DNA of 64,000 nucleotides from the NCBI GenBank assembly GCA_029555205.1, contig JAKPTB010000151.1:33415-97414 (forward strand), written 5' to 3'. This document shows, piece by piece, positions 28,751 through 37,925 of this stretch. A program made the translations under genes and the position numbers. The first letter of the stretch is position 1. Every line of letters begins with the position of its first letter. Source of the stretch: Bacillota bacterium (lineage in GTDB: Bacteria; Bacillota; Desulfotomaculia; Desulfotomaculales; Pelotomaculaceae). The notes beneath the pieces were generated by a model. That model was not told the DNA's origin and made no database searches. It saw only the letters and a program-made list of their open reading frames with translations.

Positions 28751-30304
28751 ATGACAGAAATCACTGAGAAGCAGAGATTGTTGGACTTGCGAAGAAAGCG
28801 GGTGTTTTTGGGGGGCGGAGAAAAACAAATTGAAAAACAGCATAAGGCGGGCAAATTAACCGCCAGAGAACGGTTGAATCTTCTGCTGGATGAGGGAAGC
28901 TTTGTTGAACTCGACCAGTTTGTTACTAACCGTTGCTCAGATTTTGGTATGGACAAGTCAGAGGTTCCGGGGGAAGGTGTTGTAACTGGTTACGGCACCA
29001 TAGACGGAAGACTTGTCTTTGTTTTTTCCCAGGACTTCACGGCTTTGGGGGGAAGCCTGGGGGAAATGCACGCCAAAAAGATCTGCAAAGTTATGGACCT
29101 GGCTCTGCAAAGCGGCGCTCCATTTATTGGTATGAACGATTCCGGCGGCGCCAGAATCCAGGAAGGCGTGGATGCCTTAAACGGTTATGGAGAAATATTC
29201 AAACGCAACTCCCTGGCATCCGGGGTTATTCCCCAGTATTCGCTAATTTTGGGACCGTGTGCAGGTGGGGCTGTTTATTCCCCCGCCCTCACTGATTTTG
29301 TTTTCATGGTCAAGGGCACGTCAAATATGTTTATTACCGGACCCCAGGTGATAAAGTCCGTAACCGGTGAAGAGGTAAGCCCGGAGGTTCTGGGAGGTGC
29401 GGAAACCCACGGCTGCCTTAGCGGCGTGACCCATTTTTACGCTGACAGTGAAGAGGAATGCTTCGCCCAGTTCAAGGAATTGTTCCACTACCTTCCCCAG
29501 AATAACCTGGAGGATCCGCCCCGGATAGCCTGCGACGACCCAATCGGACGCTGCTCCGATGAACTCTCGGAAATCATTCCCTGTAATGCCAACAAACCTT
29601 ACGAGGTCAGGGATATCCTCAATTTAGTTCTGGATCACGGCAAGTTCTTTGAAGTGCATGCAAATTATGCAACCAACATTGTTGTCGGCTACGGCCGGCT
29701 TAACGGAAGAACGGTGGGTATCATCGCCAACCAGCCAAAAATGCTGGCAGGTTGTCTTGATATTAATGCTTCGGATAAAGCAGCCAGGTTCGTCCGCTTC
29801 TGTAATGCCTTCAATATCCCTCTTCTCACTCTTGTCGATACTCCGGGTTATTTGCCCGGAGTCAAGCAGGAACACGACGGGATTATCCGCCACGGTGCAA
29901 AGCTGCTTTTTGCTTATTCAGAGGCCAGCGTGCCTAAAATTACCCTCATCCTCCGTAAGGCTTACGGTGGCGCCTATGTCGCCATGTGCTCACGCTCGCT
30001 GGGCGCTGACATGACCCTGGCCTGGCCCACAGCGGAAGTAGCCGTGATGGGACCTGAAGGAGCTGTTAACATAATATTCCGGAAACAAATAGCTGCCGCC
30101 CCGGACCCACAGGCCATGCGCAGCAGTAAAGTGGAAGAGTACTGCGCAAAAGTCGCCAACCCCTACGTGGCGGCGGCCAGGGGTTACGTCGACAGGGTGA
30201 TCGACCCGAGGGAAACCCGCCCGGCCTTGATCCAAGCCCTGGAGGCCCTGCCGGATAAAAGGGAAGGCAGACCCGCCAAGAAAAACGGGAATATTCCACT
30301 ATAG
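28751..30304 (+). CDS. mmdA: Methylmalonyl-CoA decarboxylase carboxyltransferase (alpha) subunit
   Basis: A 517-residue carboxyltransferase that moves CO2 from methylmalonyl-CoA to biotin, releasing propionyl-CoA. Family blocks include GKLTARERLNLLLDEGSFVE, MNDSGGARIQEGVDALNGYG, GPCAGGAVYSPALTDF and TPGYLPGVKQEHDGIIRHGA. Alone it could be a propionyl-CoA carboxylase beta subunit; the following gamma, biotin-carrier and beta sodium-pump genes make the decarboxylase call much more likely. It fits succinate/propionate metabolism via methylmalonyl-CoA. Confidence 0.93.
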   Translation: MTEITEKQRLLDLRRKRVFLGGGEKQIEKQHKAGKLTARERLNLLLDEGSFVELDQFVTNRCSDFGMDKSEVPGEGVVTGYGTIDGRLVFVFSQDFTALGGSLGEMHAKKICKVMDLALQSGAPFIGMNDSGGARIQEGVDALNGYGEIFKRNSLASGVIPQYSLILGPCAGGAVYSPALTDFVFMVKGTSNMFITGPQVIKSVTGEEVSPEVLGGAETHGCLSGVTHFYADSEEECFAQFKELFHYLPQNNLEDPPRIACDDPIGRCSDELSEIIPCNANKPYEVRDILNLVLDHGKFFEVHANYATNIVVGYGRLNGRTVGIIANQPKMLAGCLDINASDKAARFVRFCNAFNIPLLTLVDTPGYLPGVKQEHDGIIRHGAKLLFAYSEASVPKITLILRKAYGGAYVAMCSRSLGADMTLAWPTAEVAVMGPEGAVNIIFRKQIAAAPDPQAMRSSKVEEYCAKVANPYVAAARGYVDRVIDPRETRPALIQALEALPDKREGRPAKKNGNIPL

Positions 30305-30319
30305 GTAGGAGAGATGAAA

Positions 30320-30685
30320 ATGTCCGTTGGAATGCTGGCTTTAAAATTGAGCATTAGCGGGATGGGAGCCACTTTTTTGATCCTCGGCCTTCTCGGCCTG
30401 ATGATGCACTGTTTCAGGTACGCCTTTAACACCGGCAAGCTAGCCGTGGCCGGGAACGCTTCCGGTTTGCCCGGGCACCTCCCCGCCGAGGAAGAAGAGG
30501 AAGAAAAAGAAGAACTGGTTGCTGTCTTCGCTGCAGCGTCCTATTACGCCCGGCTCAAGTATAAGCGGCCGGTTCTGGTTAAAGCAGTAACCCCTGTTTG
30601 GGATGCAGGACACGAATCTAACTGGCTGGTCACCGGCAGGCGCGAATTACTCAGTTCCGGGCTTAATCTAAGGAGTGTTAAATAA
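30320..30685 (+). CDS. mmdD: Sodium-pump decarboxylase small membrane subunit (OadG/MmdD type)
   Basis: A 121-residue protein with one N-terminal transmembrane helix (ISGMGATFLILGLLGLMM) followed by an acidic run EEEEEEKEEL and a helix starting VAVFAAASYYARLKY. This is the normal layout of the gamma/delta subunit that anchors the complex. The ATG at 30320 is 8 nt from AGGAG and preferred over the one at 30314. It overlaps the start of mmdC by one base. Confidence 0.85.
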   Translation: MSVGMLALKLSISGMGATFLILGLLGLMMHCFRYAFNTGKLAVAGNASGLPGHLPAEEEEEEKEELVAVFAAASYYARLKYKRPVLVKAVTPVWDAGHESNWLVTGRRELLSSGLNLRSVK

Positions 30686-31107
30686 TGGAAAAATTAAGGA
30701 TTACCGTAAATGGGCGGAGTTATGACGTAACGGTGGAAGTTCTGGAAGCAGACGAAAACAAACACAACCCAAAAAAAGAACCTGAGAGTTTTCCCGTCCA
30801 GCCATTGACGGCAATAAGCGGGGGCAAGGCCCAGGCAAACACTTCCAAAGGCAGTACGGGAAGCAGTTCGGGAAACAGTACAGGAAACAGTACAGGAAAG
30901 ACAGTTAATTCGCCCATGCCCGGCACCATCATGAGTGTCAAAGTAAACTCCGGCGACCAGGTGAAAAGAGGCCAGGTGCTGGTTATCCTGGAGGCAATGA
31001 AAATGGAGAACGAAATTATGGCTGAAAGTGATGGAACTATCCGGGCTATCCATGTCTCCCCGGGTCAGAGCGTTCAGTCAGGAGATCTACTTATTACACT
31101 AACATAA
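30685..31107 (+). CDS. mmdC: Biotin carboxyl carrier subunit of methylmalonyl-CoA decarboxylase
   Basis: A 140-residue biotinyl protein. The C-terminal lipoyl-like domain starts with SPMPGTIMSVKVNSGDQV and has the biotinylation motif LEAMKMENEI (target Lys in AMKM). It is preceded by a Ser/Gly/Thr/Asn-rich linker built from short repeats, in place of the Ala/Pro linker common in this family. AAGGAG lies 9 nt upstream of the ATG. Confidence 0.93.
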   Translation: MEKLRITVNGRSYDVTVEVLEADENKHNPKKEPESFPVQPLTAISGGKAQANTSKGSTGSSSGNSTGNSTGKTVNSPMPGTIMSVKVNSGDQVKRGQVLVILEAMKMENEIMAESDGTIRAIHVSPGQSVQSGDLLITLT

Positions 31108-31147
31108 AAGCTTGTCACACTGGCTTTAATAAAGGAGCTGAGGGGTT

Positions 31148-32257
31148 CTGGAAGTCATCGTTGAAATCTGGCAGAGCACGGGCATAGCCAACCTGTCCTG
31201 GAGAGAGGTAATCATGATTGCCGTTGCCTGTTTACTTCTCTATCTGGCTATTGTAAAGCAATACGAGCCCCTGCTTCTCTTGCCCATCGCTTTTGGTGTG
31301 TTGCTGGCAAACCTGCCTTTGACCGGTCTTACCGAAGAAGGCGGGTTAATCTACTGGCTCTACCAGGGAGTGAAACTGGGGATATACCCTCCCCTGATTT
31401 TCCTCGGCATCGGGGCTATGACCGATTTTGGCCCCCTGCTGGCCAACCCTAAAACCATTCTGCTGGGCGCAGCCGCACAACTCGGTATTTTTACAACCCT
31501 GACGGCCGCCCTGTTTCTTGGCTTTACCCCGGCACAGGCTGCCTCCATCGGCATTATCGGGGGTGCGGACGGCCCTACGGCAATCTTCCTCACGTCCAAA
31601 CTGGCGCCAGAACTGCTGGGGCCCATTGCTATCGCTGCCTATTCTTATATGGCCCTGGTTCCCATTATCCAACCACCGATTATGAAGGCCCTGACCACGC
31701 AAAAAGAACGCCTTGTGGTAATGGAGCAACCCCGTACTGTGAGTAAAACGGAAAAAATTGTTTTTCCTGTTTTTGTAACCATTGTTGCCGTTCTTTTTGT
31801 ACCGGCGGCCGGGTCCCTGCTCGGCATGCTGATGCTGGGCAACCTGATGCGGGAGTGCGGCGTGGTAGACCGCCTTTCCAAAACAGCGCAAAACGAACTG
31901 ATTAACATTGTTACTATTTTTCTCGCCCTCACCGTCGGGGCTACGGCCAGGGGCGAAACCTTTCTGACACTGCAGACCATAGAAATTATTGTGATGGGCC
32001 TGGTGGCTTTTGCTATGGGCACTGCAGGGGGTGTATTGTTAGGAAAGCTGATGTACTATTTGACTGGTGGTAAAGTGAACCCGCTGATCGGATCGGCAGG
32101 AGTATCGGCAGTTCCCATGGCCGCCCGGGTCTCCCAAAAGGTCGGGCAGGAGTATAATCCCGGAAATCACCTGCTGATGCATGCCATGGGGCCGAACGTG
32201 GCCGGTGTAATTGGCTCTGCCGTAGCGGCGGGCGTATTGTTGACCTTGATGCAGTAA
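31148..32257 (+). CDS. mmdB: Methylmalonyl-CoA decarboxylase beta subunit (sodium pump)
   Basis: Membrane carboxybiotin decarboxylase that couples decarboxylation to sodium export. About nine hydrophobic segments and the conserved [20 protein letters not shown] block are present. An ATG at 31214 gives 347 residues. However, 22 further in-frame codons upstream ([18 protein letters not shown]...) match the usual N-terminus of this family, and begin at a CTG at 31148 located 10 nt after AGGAG. I therefore extend the gene to 31148 with a possible non-standard start; the ATG start is the alternative. Confidence 0.85.
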   Translation: MEVIVEIWQSTGIANLSWREVIMIAVACLLLYLAIVKQYEPLLLLPIAFGVLLANLPLTGLTEEGGLIYWLYQGVKLGIYPPLIFLGIGAMTDFGPLLANPKTILLGAAAQLGIFTTLTAALFLGFTPAQAASIGIIGGADGPTAIFLTSKLAPELLGPIAIAAYSYMALVPIIQPPIMKALTTQKERLVVMEQPRTVSKTEKIVFPVFVTIVAVLFVPAAGSLLGMLMLGNLMRECGVVDRLSKTAQNELINIVTIFLALTVGATARGETFLTLQTIEIIVMGLVAFAMGTAGGVLLGKLMYYLTGGKVNPLIGSAGVSAVPMAARVSQKVGQEYNPGNHLLMHAMGPNVAGVIGSAVAAGVLLTLMQ

Positions 32258-32313
32258 ACGGCTATCCATCTTCTAATTAACCGTAAACTATAAACCTGGA
32301 AAACGTCTACCCG

Positions 32314-32350
32314 CACCCTGCGTCAGCAGGGTGTGGTTCTTTGTTTTGTT
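32314..32350 (+). terminator. Terminator of the mmd operon
   Basis: Perfect 8-bp stem CACCCTGC / GCAGGGTG with a GTCA loop, followed by a T-rich stretch, 57 nt after mmdB. Confidence 0.85.
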
Positions 32351-32531
32351 TTGATGAAGGTGAAAATACAAGCTGTGTTACAGTAGCCAACACTTCTGCT
32401 GGGGCTGCTTCTGCGGCATGAATTTTTTTTTGTTATTATCATAAGCAAATTTATTTCTCATGTTATGTAATTATTTTTATAATTATGCAGTAGATAATAA
32501 CTATTTTATGTTGCTCTGTAATCTTTGATTT
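32351..32531. other. AT-rich intergenic region
   Basis: No gene seen. It separates the end of the mmd operon from the convergent ATPase-HEPN gene. Confidence 0.4.
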
Positions 32532-33755
32532 TCAAGAGCACTGAAATTTTGAAATTGAACCTTCTACAGATTCCAGAATTGTCAGGATCTCTTTACAATA
32601 TCCTTCAGCAACCTGGCGTTCATAATCATAAAGTGCCTTATCGCGGTTATGTGCCAGGGGATTTCTGACTTTCGAAAGAAGTTGAGCACGCTGACCCCAA
32701 TAGTTCTTATCCTTCCCGAAAATAGATTTGAATACATTCCAATTAGCAAAAATAATAGCAAAAAGATCTTGTGGATAAGCAAAATCGATTAGATTGTACG
32801 ACGCCCGGCTGCCGAACGATCTTACCTCTTTTTGCTGTATTTCCCGCCATTTAGCGAAAATTGGTTTTAAATTAGTGTGGGTTTCTTCTAGTCTGCTAAT
32901 CCATTGTTCCCCGTACCGTTCGAGCATCGTATCGGCAATAACATTGCTCAATGCGATTTCTGTCTCGCGCCATACCGGCCACAAATCTATTTGCCGCCCT
33001 ATCAATTTCAAATATGCCTGAAAATGGCCGGAAAAGGCAACATAGCCTGTATCTGTCTGCTTAATAAAGCCGTAGCGAAGAAACTCATCCAGATCAGTTT
33101 GATTTATATCTATAACTGGTCCAGCTAGGATTTGCAATATTTTATTAAGGCTGCCGTCTTCATTTAAAATATTAACTTTATGGTCATAATGATCAAGGAA
33201 TGACTGACCAATCTGATAAGCTGCCTGGTCTACGTCTACTTGCTGCTGTGTTCGAAACATTTCGATTATTTCGTAACCGAGCATTTCTAACAGGTAGGGG
33301 TGACCACCACAGTAATAATCAATTCTTTCCTTCATGACAGGTGTCACTTCGATACCAACCGATGATATACGCGTAAAATATTCTTCCAAGTCTTGCTCAT
33401 TAAACATTGCTAAATAGTGTTTGTGAAAGATAAGATCAAACGTAGAAATGGCCTTGGTCTGCAGTTCAATGTCCCTGAGTGAACGGCGAGAGGCAGTTAT
33501 GAAGCTTACGCGCCATTCGGGCCGGTAAGAAAGCTCTCGTAATCCCTGAAAGCCCGAGATCCTTCCTTTGAAGAGATGACGGGCATGATCGAACTCATCC
33601 AAAATAAACAAAATACGAAGTCCTGCCTGACGAATTTTTTCAAAAAAACGTTGGATCCGTCTAACAATAATTCCAGGAAATTCCGTCCTGGATGGCAAGG
33701 TTGGCTTCAGAATTGATTGTTTCGTTAAGCCAACCCAACTCTTCCAATTCATCAC
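32532..33755 (-). CDS. AAA/STAND-type ATPase, C-terminal part, with HEPN-like RNase motif (frameshifted gene)
   Basis: This frame has Walker B AGLRILFILDEFDHARHLF and a sensor-like WRVSFITASRRSLRDIE, followed by a lid and winged-helix-like region. It lacks a P-loop because that is in the overlapping frame at 33661-34059. The C-terminal 80 residues read IFANWNVFKSIFGKDK and then LLSKVRNPLAHNRDKAL. RNPLAH fits the R-x4-H catalytic motif of HEPN ribonucleases, and the surrounding pattern resembles Swt1-like HEPN domains. The natural gene is therefore an ATPase with an RNase effector of about 500 residues, broken near 33670. Function is inferred, not established. Confidence 0.7.
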   Translation of the reverse strand: MMNWKSWVGLTKQSILKPTLPSRTEFPGIIVRRIQRFFEKIRQAGLRILFILDEFDHARHLFKGRISGFQGLRELSYRPEWRVSFITASRRSLRDIELQTKAISTFDLIFHKHYLAMFNEQDLEEYFTRISSVGIEVTPVMKERIDYYCGGHPYLLEMLGYEIIEMFRTQQQVDVDQAAYQIGQSFLDHYDHKVNILNEDGSLNKILQILAGPVIDINQTDLDEFLRYGFIKQTDTGYVAFSGHFQAYLKLIGRQIDLWPVWRETEIALSNVIADTMLERYGEQWISRLEETHTNLKPIFAKWREIQQKEVRSFGSRASYNLIDFAYPQDLFAIIFANWNVFKSIFGKDKNYWGQRAQLLSKVRNPLAHNRDKALYDYERQVAEGYCKEILTILESVEGSISKFQCS

Positions 33756-34059
33756 GGCTACGAATCACCAATGAGCGAAAAAAAACCGGGGCGTCTTCAT
33801 AAGTCGCTAGATTGATCCAGATGGGAAGTAGCCGTTTTGCATTTAAGTCGGCTTTTCGTTCTATTACTGCCTTGTAAACCAGGCTGCTTTTTCCGATACG
33901 ATAGTCGCCAATGATGGCTAAATTACCCGGTTCCCTGGGCCTAATTACCCGGTTTTCAACAACTCGTAGATTATCATGACGGCCGATGAACCGCTTATCG
34001 CTTACAATGATGCCGTAGTCAGCAAATGGATTATCAAAGTCCAGGGGCACAATTATCAC
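33661..34059 (-). CDS. AAA/STAND-type ATPase, N-terminal part carrying the P-loop (frameshifted gene)
   Basis: 132 residues starting MIIVPLDFDNPFADYGIIV, followed by FIGRHDNLRVVENRV and Walker A AIIGDYRIGKSSLVYK. The layout is that of nucleotide-switch ATPases in which a short N-terminal segment precedes the P-loop. The frame stops at 33661 while the Walker B half continues in the adjacent frame. The change must lie between about 33665 and 33755, and is probably close to the GGAATTTCC run. A sequencing error or real mutation are both possible. Confidence 0.7.
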   Translation of the reverse strand: MIIVPLDFDNPFADYGIIVSDKRFIGRHDNLRVVENRVIRPREPGNLAIIGDYRIGKSSLVYKAVIERKADLNAKRLLPIWINLATYEDAPVFFRSLVIRSRDELEELGWLNETINSEANLAIQDGISWNYC

Positions 34060-34312
34060 CTCTGCTCAAACCACTAATTTAAGAGTCCTCTCTCTACCTT
34101 ATTCTCTTGTTTACATAGAATTAAAGTTATATTTTAGACACCCATGCCACCGAGGTGGCACCAGCAGAAGGATGATGATATTTATTTTCAGGATAAACAA
34201 CAGTAAGTTCACCCGGTTTAACCTGCTGCCGCGACCTGTCCGGCAACGTTAGCATTTAGTTTAAATCAATAAGGTGGCATGGCTCAGATTCAATTAAGGG
34301 GCTAAGTAAACC
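34060..34312. repeat. Intergenic region with inverted repeats CCATGCCACC
   Basis: CCATGCCACC at 34142-34151 is repeated in inverted form (GGTGGCATGG) at 34273-34282. A local hairpin TGCCACC-GA-GGTGGCA spans 34145-34160. No gene is seen. It could be a regulatory RNA, a small non-autonomous element or a terminator region of the upstream gene. Confidence 0.5.
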
Positions 34313-37300
34313 TCACTGATTAGCAATAAGCCACTCTTTGAAAAGGCCAACACGGATTGAATAATACTGACCCCTGTCGCGTTCAACGACCTCACGCTTT
34401 ACCAGGTCATCCAGGATAAGATCGATGTTTGTCTTTGTTTTACACGTAATATTGTTACGGTTACATGCTCCGGTTTGGCTGTTCACGGCTATCATCGTCA
34501 ATACTTTCAACGCATCCTCATCACTAATGGCATCTACCGATGCGTCGCCTGAGTTTATAAGATTATCAAATTTATACAGTTTAAGAGCATTAACCCCACG
34601 GATTAATTCCTCCTTGACCTGTTCAACGTCTGCCTCTGTAACCAGCCTTGCACGTTTGCGATTCATATACTCCACCAGACGGTTACAGATGATTTGAATA
34701 TAAAACGGACTGCCAGCAGTCAGATCTATTATCCGTTCGATAGCCCGCTCGCGGTAACGGCTTTGACCCTGCCGGCCACCAATTCGAATAGGTTCATCAA
34801 TCAGTTTAATAGCGTCATCACGTTTAAGATAACTAACACGCTCATCTTGTGTAGTACCAAACTCATTAGGAAAACGTTGCTTGAACTTAGCCATAACGTC
34901 TTGACCGACCAACACAGCACTAAAATAGTTTTCCTGTAATATGGCTTTCCAGTTTTTCATAAATTCCTCAGGAATCTTTCCATTTACGATTTGCTCATAA
35001 ATGTAGGAGAACTCGTCAATTAATACTACTATGCGTAGATTTCTCCAGTCTTCTAAATCCCTGGTAGTAAGCTTATATCGCGAAAAAATATCCTTGAACT
35101 TCATTAGAGGACTGGGGTGTGCATAGAATTCAAAATCATCTGGGAAAAAGATATTCAATGGGCTAAACCCTTTATTAATCCTGTTCTCAATAGCAGATTT
35201 CAGATCATCGAGGATACTCCAAAGAATCTGGTAGATAAATGGAATTTGCGAATGTTCATCAATGATGGATCCAATATTACCCATATCCAGAATTATCAGT
35301 TCTTTAAATGCTTGTAATTTATTGCTGAGATGGTGTAAAATAGATGACTTGCCAGCGCGTTTTTGGCCAAAGATTACAATGCACTTACTTTGTTTACGTG
35401 ATTCCAAAATGGCTCGTGCTGCGTTTTCAATCAATTCCTCCCGGCCATAAAACATGTCAGGATCACCGACCACACCTCCCTCGGCGTAAGCGGCATAATG
35501 GTTCTCAATCTCTTCAAACTCTTCTTGGGAATAAAGCCGTATAGAGAAGTTATAAATAGGAGTTTGGGTAATCTCTCCCGAGCGCGTCCGGTATTGAGCA
35601 TATACCGGTAAAGAAAACGTCTGGGAATTCAGGGCCTGCTCACTCACACGTATGGGTACTTTAAAAATGCGCTGATCGCCCCCACGCAAGGAACTGTCAA
35701 GCCTGATCTCCGGCGAATTTAAGACAAAGAAATCTTCATCCTCCTGTGCTATTAATTCCAATGCCTCGGCCGGGCTGCAACCTATTTCGTTATACACAAC
35801 AATCTGCACTTCAATGCACTGATTATTGTCCGGCGTGTAGGATTCAACGGGTAATCTAAGCAGCAACTGTGGTGTTGAACTCCGGTAGAGTTCCTCCAGC
35901 CTGGCGTTTATCTTAATTTGAATCGCTTCTATGACAGGATACATCTCTTCGACGGATAGCTTGGTGGGACCACCTTCAATCTCTTGCAACAAGTCATGGC
36001 ACCGTCCGTCAATCTGGAAGCATAAGCGCTCCTGTTCTTCAAAAGCAATCTGCTTGCACAGATCTAAAGCTGTTTCGAGGATTTTCTGCAGCTGGATAAT
36101 CCTTTGTAGGTCCAGATCAAAGAATAGGCGATGGCTAAGTCCCTTGGCACGCACGATAGCGTTTTCTAAGGAAGCAGTGGTCAGTTCAACTTTCTTTAGA
36201 AACCGAAGCTCATTTGAAACAGAGCGGACTTCATCAAAATTTTTCCGTCTCAGTTCATCCCACAAACGGACGAAATCATCTAACTGCTTTATTGGGTTTA
36301 TAACTCCAATACCCTTGTTTTTAAGATATTCCAGGGCCATGGCTTGTAAAGAAGACTTGTAGTAAAGACGATTCAGTACCCGGTTAGCAGCGAACCGGCT
36401 TCGAAAGACCAGTAAAGCAATATAGTCAAATACTTTGTCTCGTTGGGGATGACGGTTTACAATATCCTCCAGTGTTTCGTCGATAGAGGGAATATTGGGT
36501 CTGATAGGAATCTGCGCTTGTCCCAAAGTAGAAAATAGAAATCTAACAAGAGCATTAACGGCATCTCGCTCATCTCCGGTACGACTCCTGCAGCCGTCAT
36601 ATACGCTGAGAGCCTCGCAATAGAATTCGCGTGCCGCATCCAAGGGTTTATTCTCAATGACGGCGGCGTCTCCCCTGGAGGCAAAGCTGCGGCAAAGATA
36701 CCTATAAAATTGATTAGGGTCTTCTTCATCGATAATTGAGGCGATCTTGGCGGCAGAAAGGTAATGACCTGCGCGATCTCGTGGCCTGATTGTCCCTGAT
36801 TTTGTTGCCAACTCCTCTAACTTTTGAATGTCAGTGCGGTTGAAACTTTGTTTTTGTACTCGATCTGGTGGTACACCTTGATATTCGCAGCGGTCAAGAA
36901 AGAACTGGGTGAATCCACTAATTTCCCTGGGCAAATCCGTTAAGGTTGTCTCTATAATAATCTCGTCGATCTTTGCAAACTGACCTGTTGCTTTTGCCTT
37001 AATAATCGCTTCAAGCAATTCAGCCGCCTGGGAATCCGGTGACATGTTGAGAATCCGGTTTAATACCCTCTCTGCATCGTCGTACCGTTCTTGCTTAAAG
37101 AGGCATATCGCAACATTTCGTTGAGCCGCTTTGTTGTCCGGCTGTAATCGCAACACAGTTCTGAAATGATTTTCGGCTTGAACATAATCTTGCTGCCGCA
37201 AATAATTGTTAGCGATTTGCCACAAGACCTGGACTCTTCTCTCACGGGTTGAAGCCTGTTCAAATTTCACCTGGAGCAACTCTATTGCCTTGTCATATTG

Positions 37301-37711
37301 ACCGGCATTTTGGTAGAAGCCAATTAACATGTTGTCCACAGATTTTTGATCTTGGATCCTCTTTCGGTTTTTCAACATAATCTCAATAGCCTCTTGTGGC
37401 TTTCCCTGCTGAACCAACAATGCTGCCAGGTCCTTGACTGCACTCTCAATACTGTCTCCTTGATTAATAGCGGTACGGAACAGTAGAGCAGCACGGTCCA
37501 GATCTTTTTCAATCAACTGTACCCGTTTAGCACGAGCATAGGGATTAGAACCCTTTGGAACGCCACTGATGCGGGCATACTCCCGCCACTTTTCGAATGA
37601 CTCTTGTCCTCCTGGGTAATTGGGATCGAGATCCCTTTTTGATTTGCGCGATTGCCTTGGGATATTCTCCGTCGTTGGCGTACCCAGTGGCAAGTTCGAA
37701 TATCTCATCAA
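34313..37711 (-). CDS. TPR repeat / AAA ATPase protein, main part of a frameshifted cold-shock-domain gene
   Basis: 1132 residues. Residues from about 75 to 250 hold TPR repeats (AENHFRTVLRLQPDNKAAQR, DDAERVLNRILNMSPDSQA). A long helical middle and an Ig-like or beta-rich section (RLPVESYTPDNNQCIEVQIV) follow. Then comes an ATPase starting DMFYGREELIENAARAI, with Walker A FGQKRAGKSSILHHL and Walker B LRIVVLIDEFSYIYEQ, and a C-terminal winged helix (DLVKREVVERDRGQYYSIRV). The first 30 residues read in the wrong frame: homologous sequence continues upstream in another frame with a cold-shock domain (37597-37925). It lies between an Sm-like/TPR gene and an ATPase-HEPN gene, and appears to belong with them. 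Confidence 0.75.
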   Translation of the reverse strand: MMRYSNLPLGTPTTENIPRQSRKSKRDLDPNYPGGQESFEKWREYARISGVPKGSNPYARAKRVQLIEKDLDRAALLFRTAINQGDSIESAVKDLAALLVQQGKPQEAIEIMLKNRKRIQDQKSVDNMLIGFYQNAGQYDKAIELLQVKFEQASTRERRVQVLWQIANNYLRQQDYVQAENHFRTVLRLQPDNKAAQRNVAICLFKQERYDDAERVLNRILNMSPDSQAAELLEAIIKAKATGQFAKIDEIIIETTLTDLPREISGFTQFFLDRCEYQGVPPDRVQKQSFNRTDIQKLEELATKSGTIRPRDRAGHYLSAAKIASIIDEEDPNQFYRYLCRSFASRGDAAVIENKPLDAAREFYCEALSVYDGCRSRTGDERDAVNALVRFLFSTLGQAQIPIRPNIPSIDETLEDIVNRHPQRDKVFDYIALLVFRSRFAANRVLNRLYYKSSLQAMALEYLKNKGIGVINPIKQLDDFVRLWDELRRKNFDEVRSVSNELRFLKKVELTTASLENAIVRAKGLSHRLFFDLDLQRIIQLQKILETALDLCKQIAFEEQERLCFQIDGRCHDLLQEIEGGPTKLSVEEMYPVIEAIQIKINARLEELYRSSTPQLLLRLPVESYTPDNNQCIEVQIVVYNEIGCSPAEALELIAQEDEDFFVLNSPEIRLDSSLRGGDQRIFKVPIRVSEQALNSQTFSLPVYAQYRTRSGEITQTPIYNFSIRLYSQEEFEEIENHYAAYAEGGVVGDPDMFYGREELIENAARAILESRKQSKCIVIFGQKRAGKSSILHHLSNKLQAFKELIILDMGNIGSIIDEHSQIPFIYQILWSILDDLKSAIENRINKGFSPLNIFFPDDFEFYAHPSPLMKFKDIFSRYKLTTRDLEDWRNLRIVVLIDEFSYIYEQIVNGKIPEEFMKNWKAILQENYFSAVLVGQDVMAKFKQRFPNEFGTTQDERVSYLKRDDAIKLIDEPIRIGGRQGQSRYRERAIERIIDLTAGSPFYIQIICNRLVEYMNRKRARLVTEADVEQVKEELIRGVNALKLYKFDNLINSGDASVDAISDEDALKVLTMIAVNSQTGACNRNNITCKTKTNIDLILDDLVKREVVERDRGQYYSIRVGLFKEWLIANQ

Positions 37712-37925
37712 TAGTACGATACATTGATATTCCTATTGCCAGTGGTCCTTTTGGCCCCTGGGCCGTTTCGAAAACCACAGGTATCTTCTCGCCCAGATTA
37801 AGATTTCTAATATTCTCATATAAGTCATCATCTATAATCGCACTTCGGTGAAAGAAATATTTTGTACCTTCCATCCCCCGCAAGAATCCAAAATTACGTT
37901 CCGAATTGTAAGTAAAGATATAACC
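37597..37925 (-). pseudogene. Cold-shock-like domain: detached 5' part of the TPR/ATPase gene
   Basis: Beginning right after the TAA at 37928-37926, the minus frame reads GYIFTYNSERNFGFLRGMEG followed by TKYFFHRSAI and later VVFETAQGPKGPLAIGI. This matches a cold-shock domain, with RNFGFL as RNP1 and YFFHRSAI as RNP2. The only start-capable codons (TTG 37883, ATG 37874) lie inside or after RNP1, so no proper start exists for an intact domain. The frame then continues into a TPR (ATGYANDGEYPKAIAQIKKG) and shifts by one base near 37630 into the long downstream frame. Confidence 0.7.
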
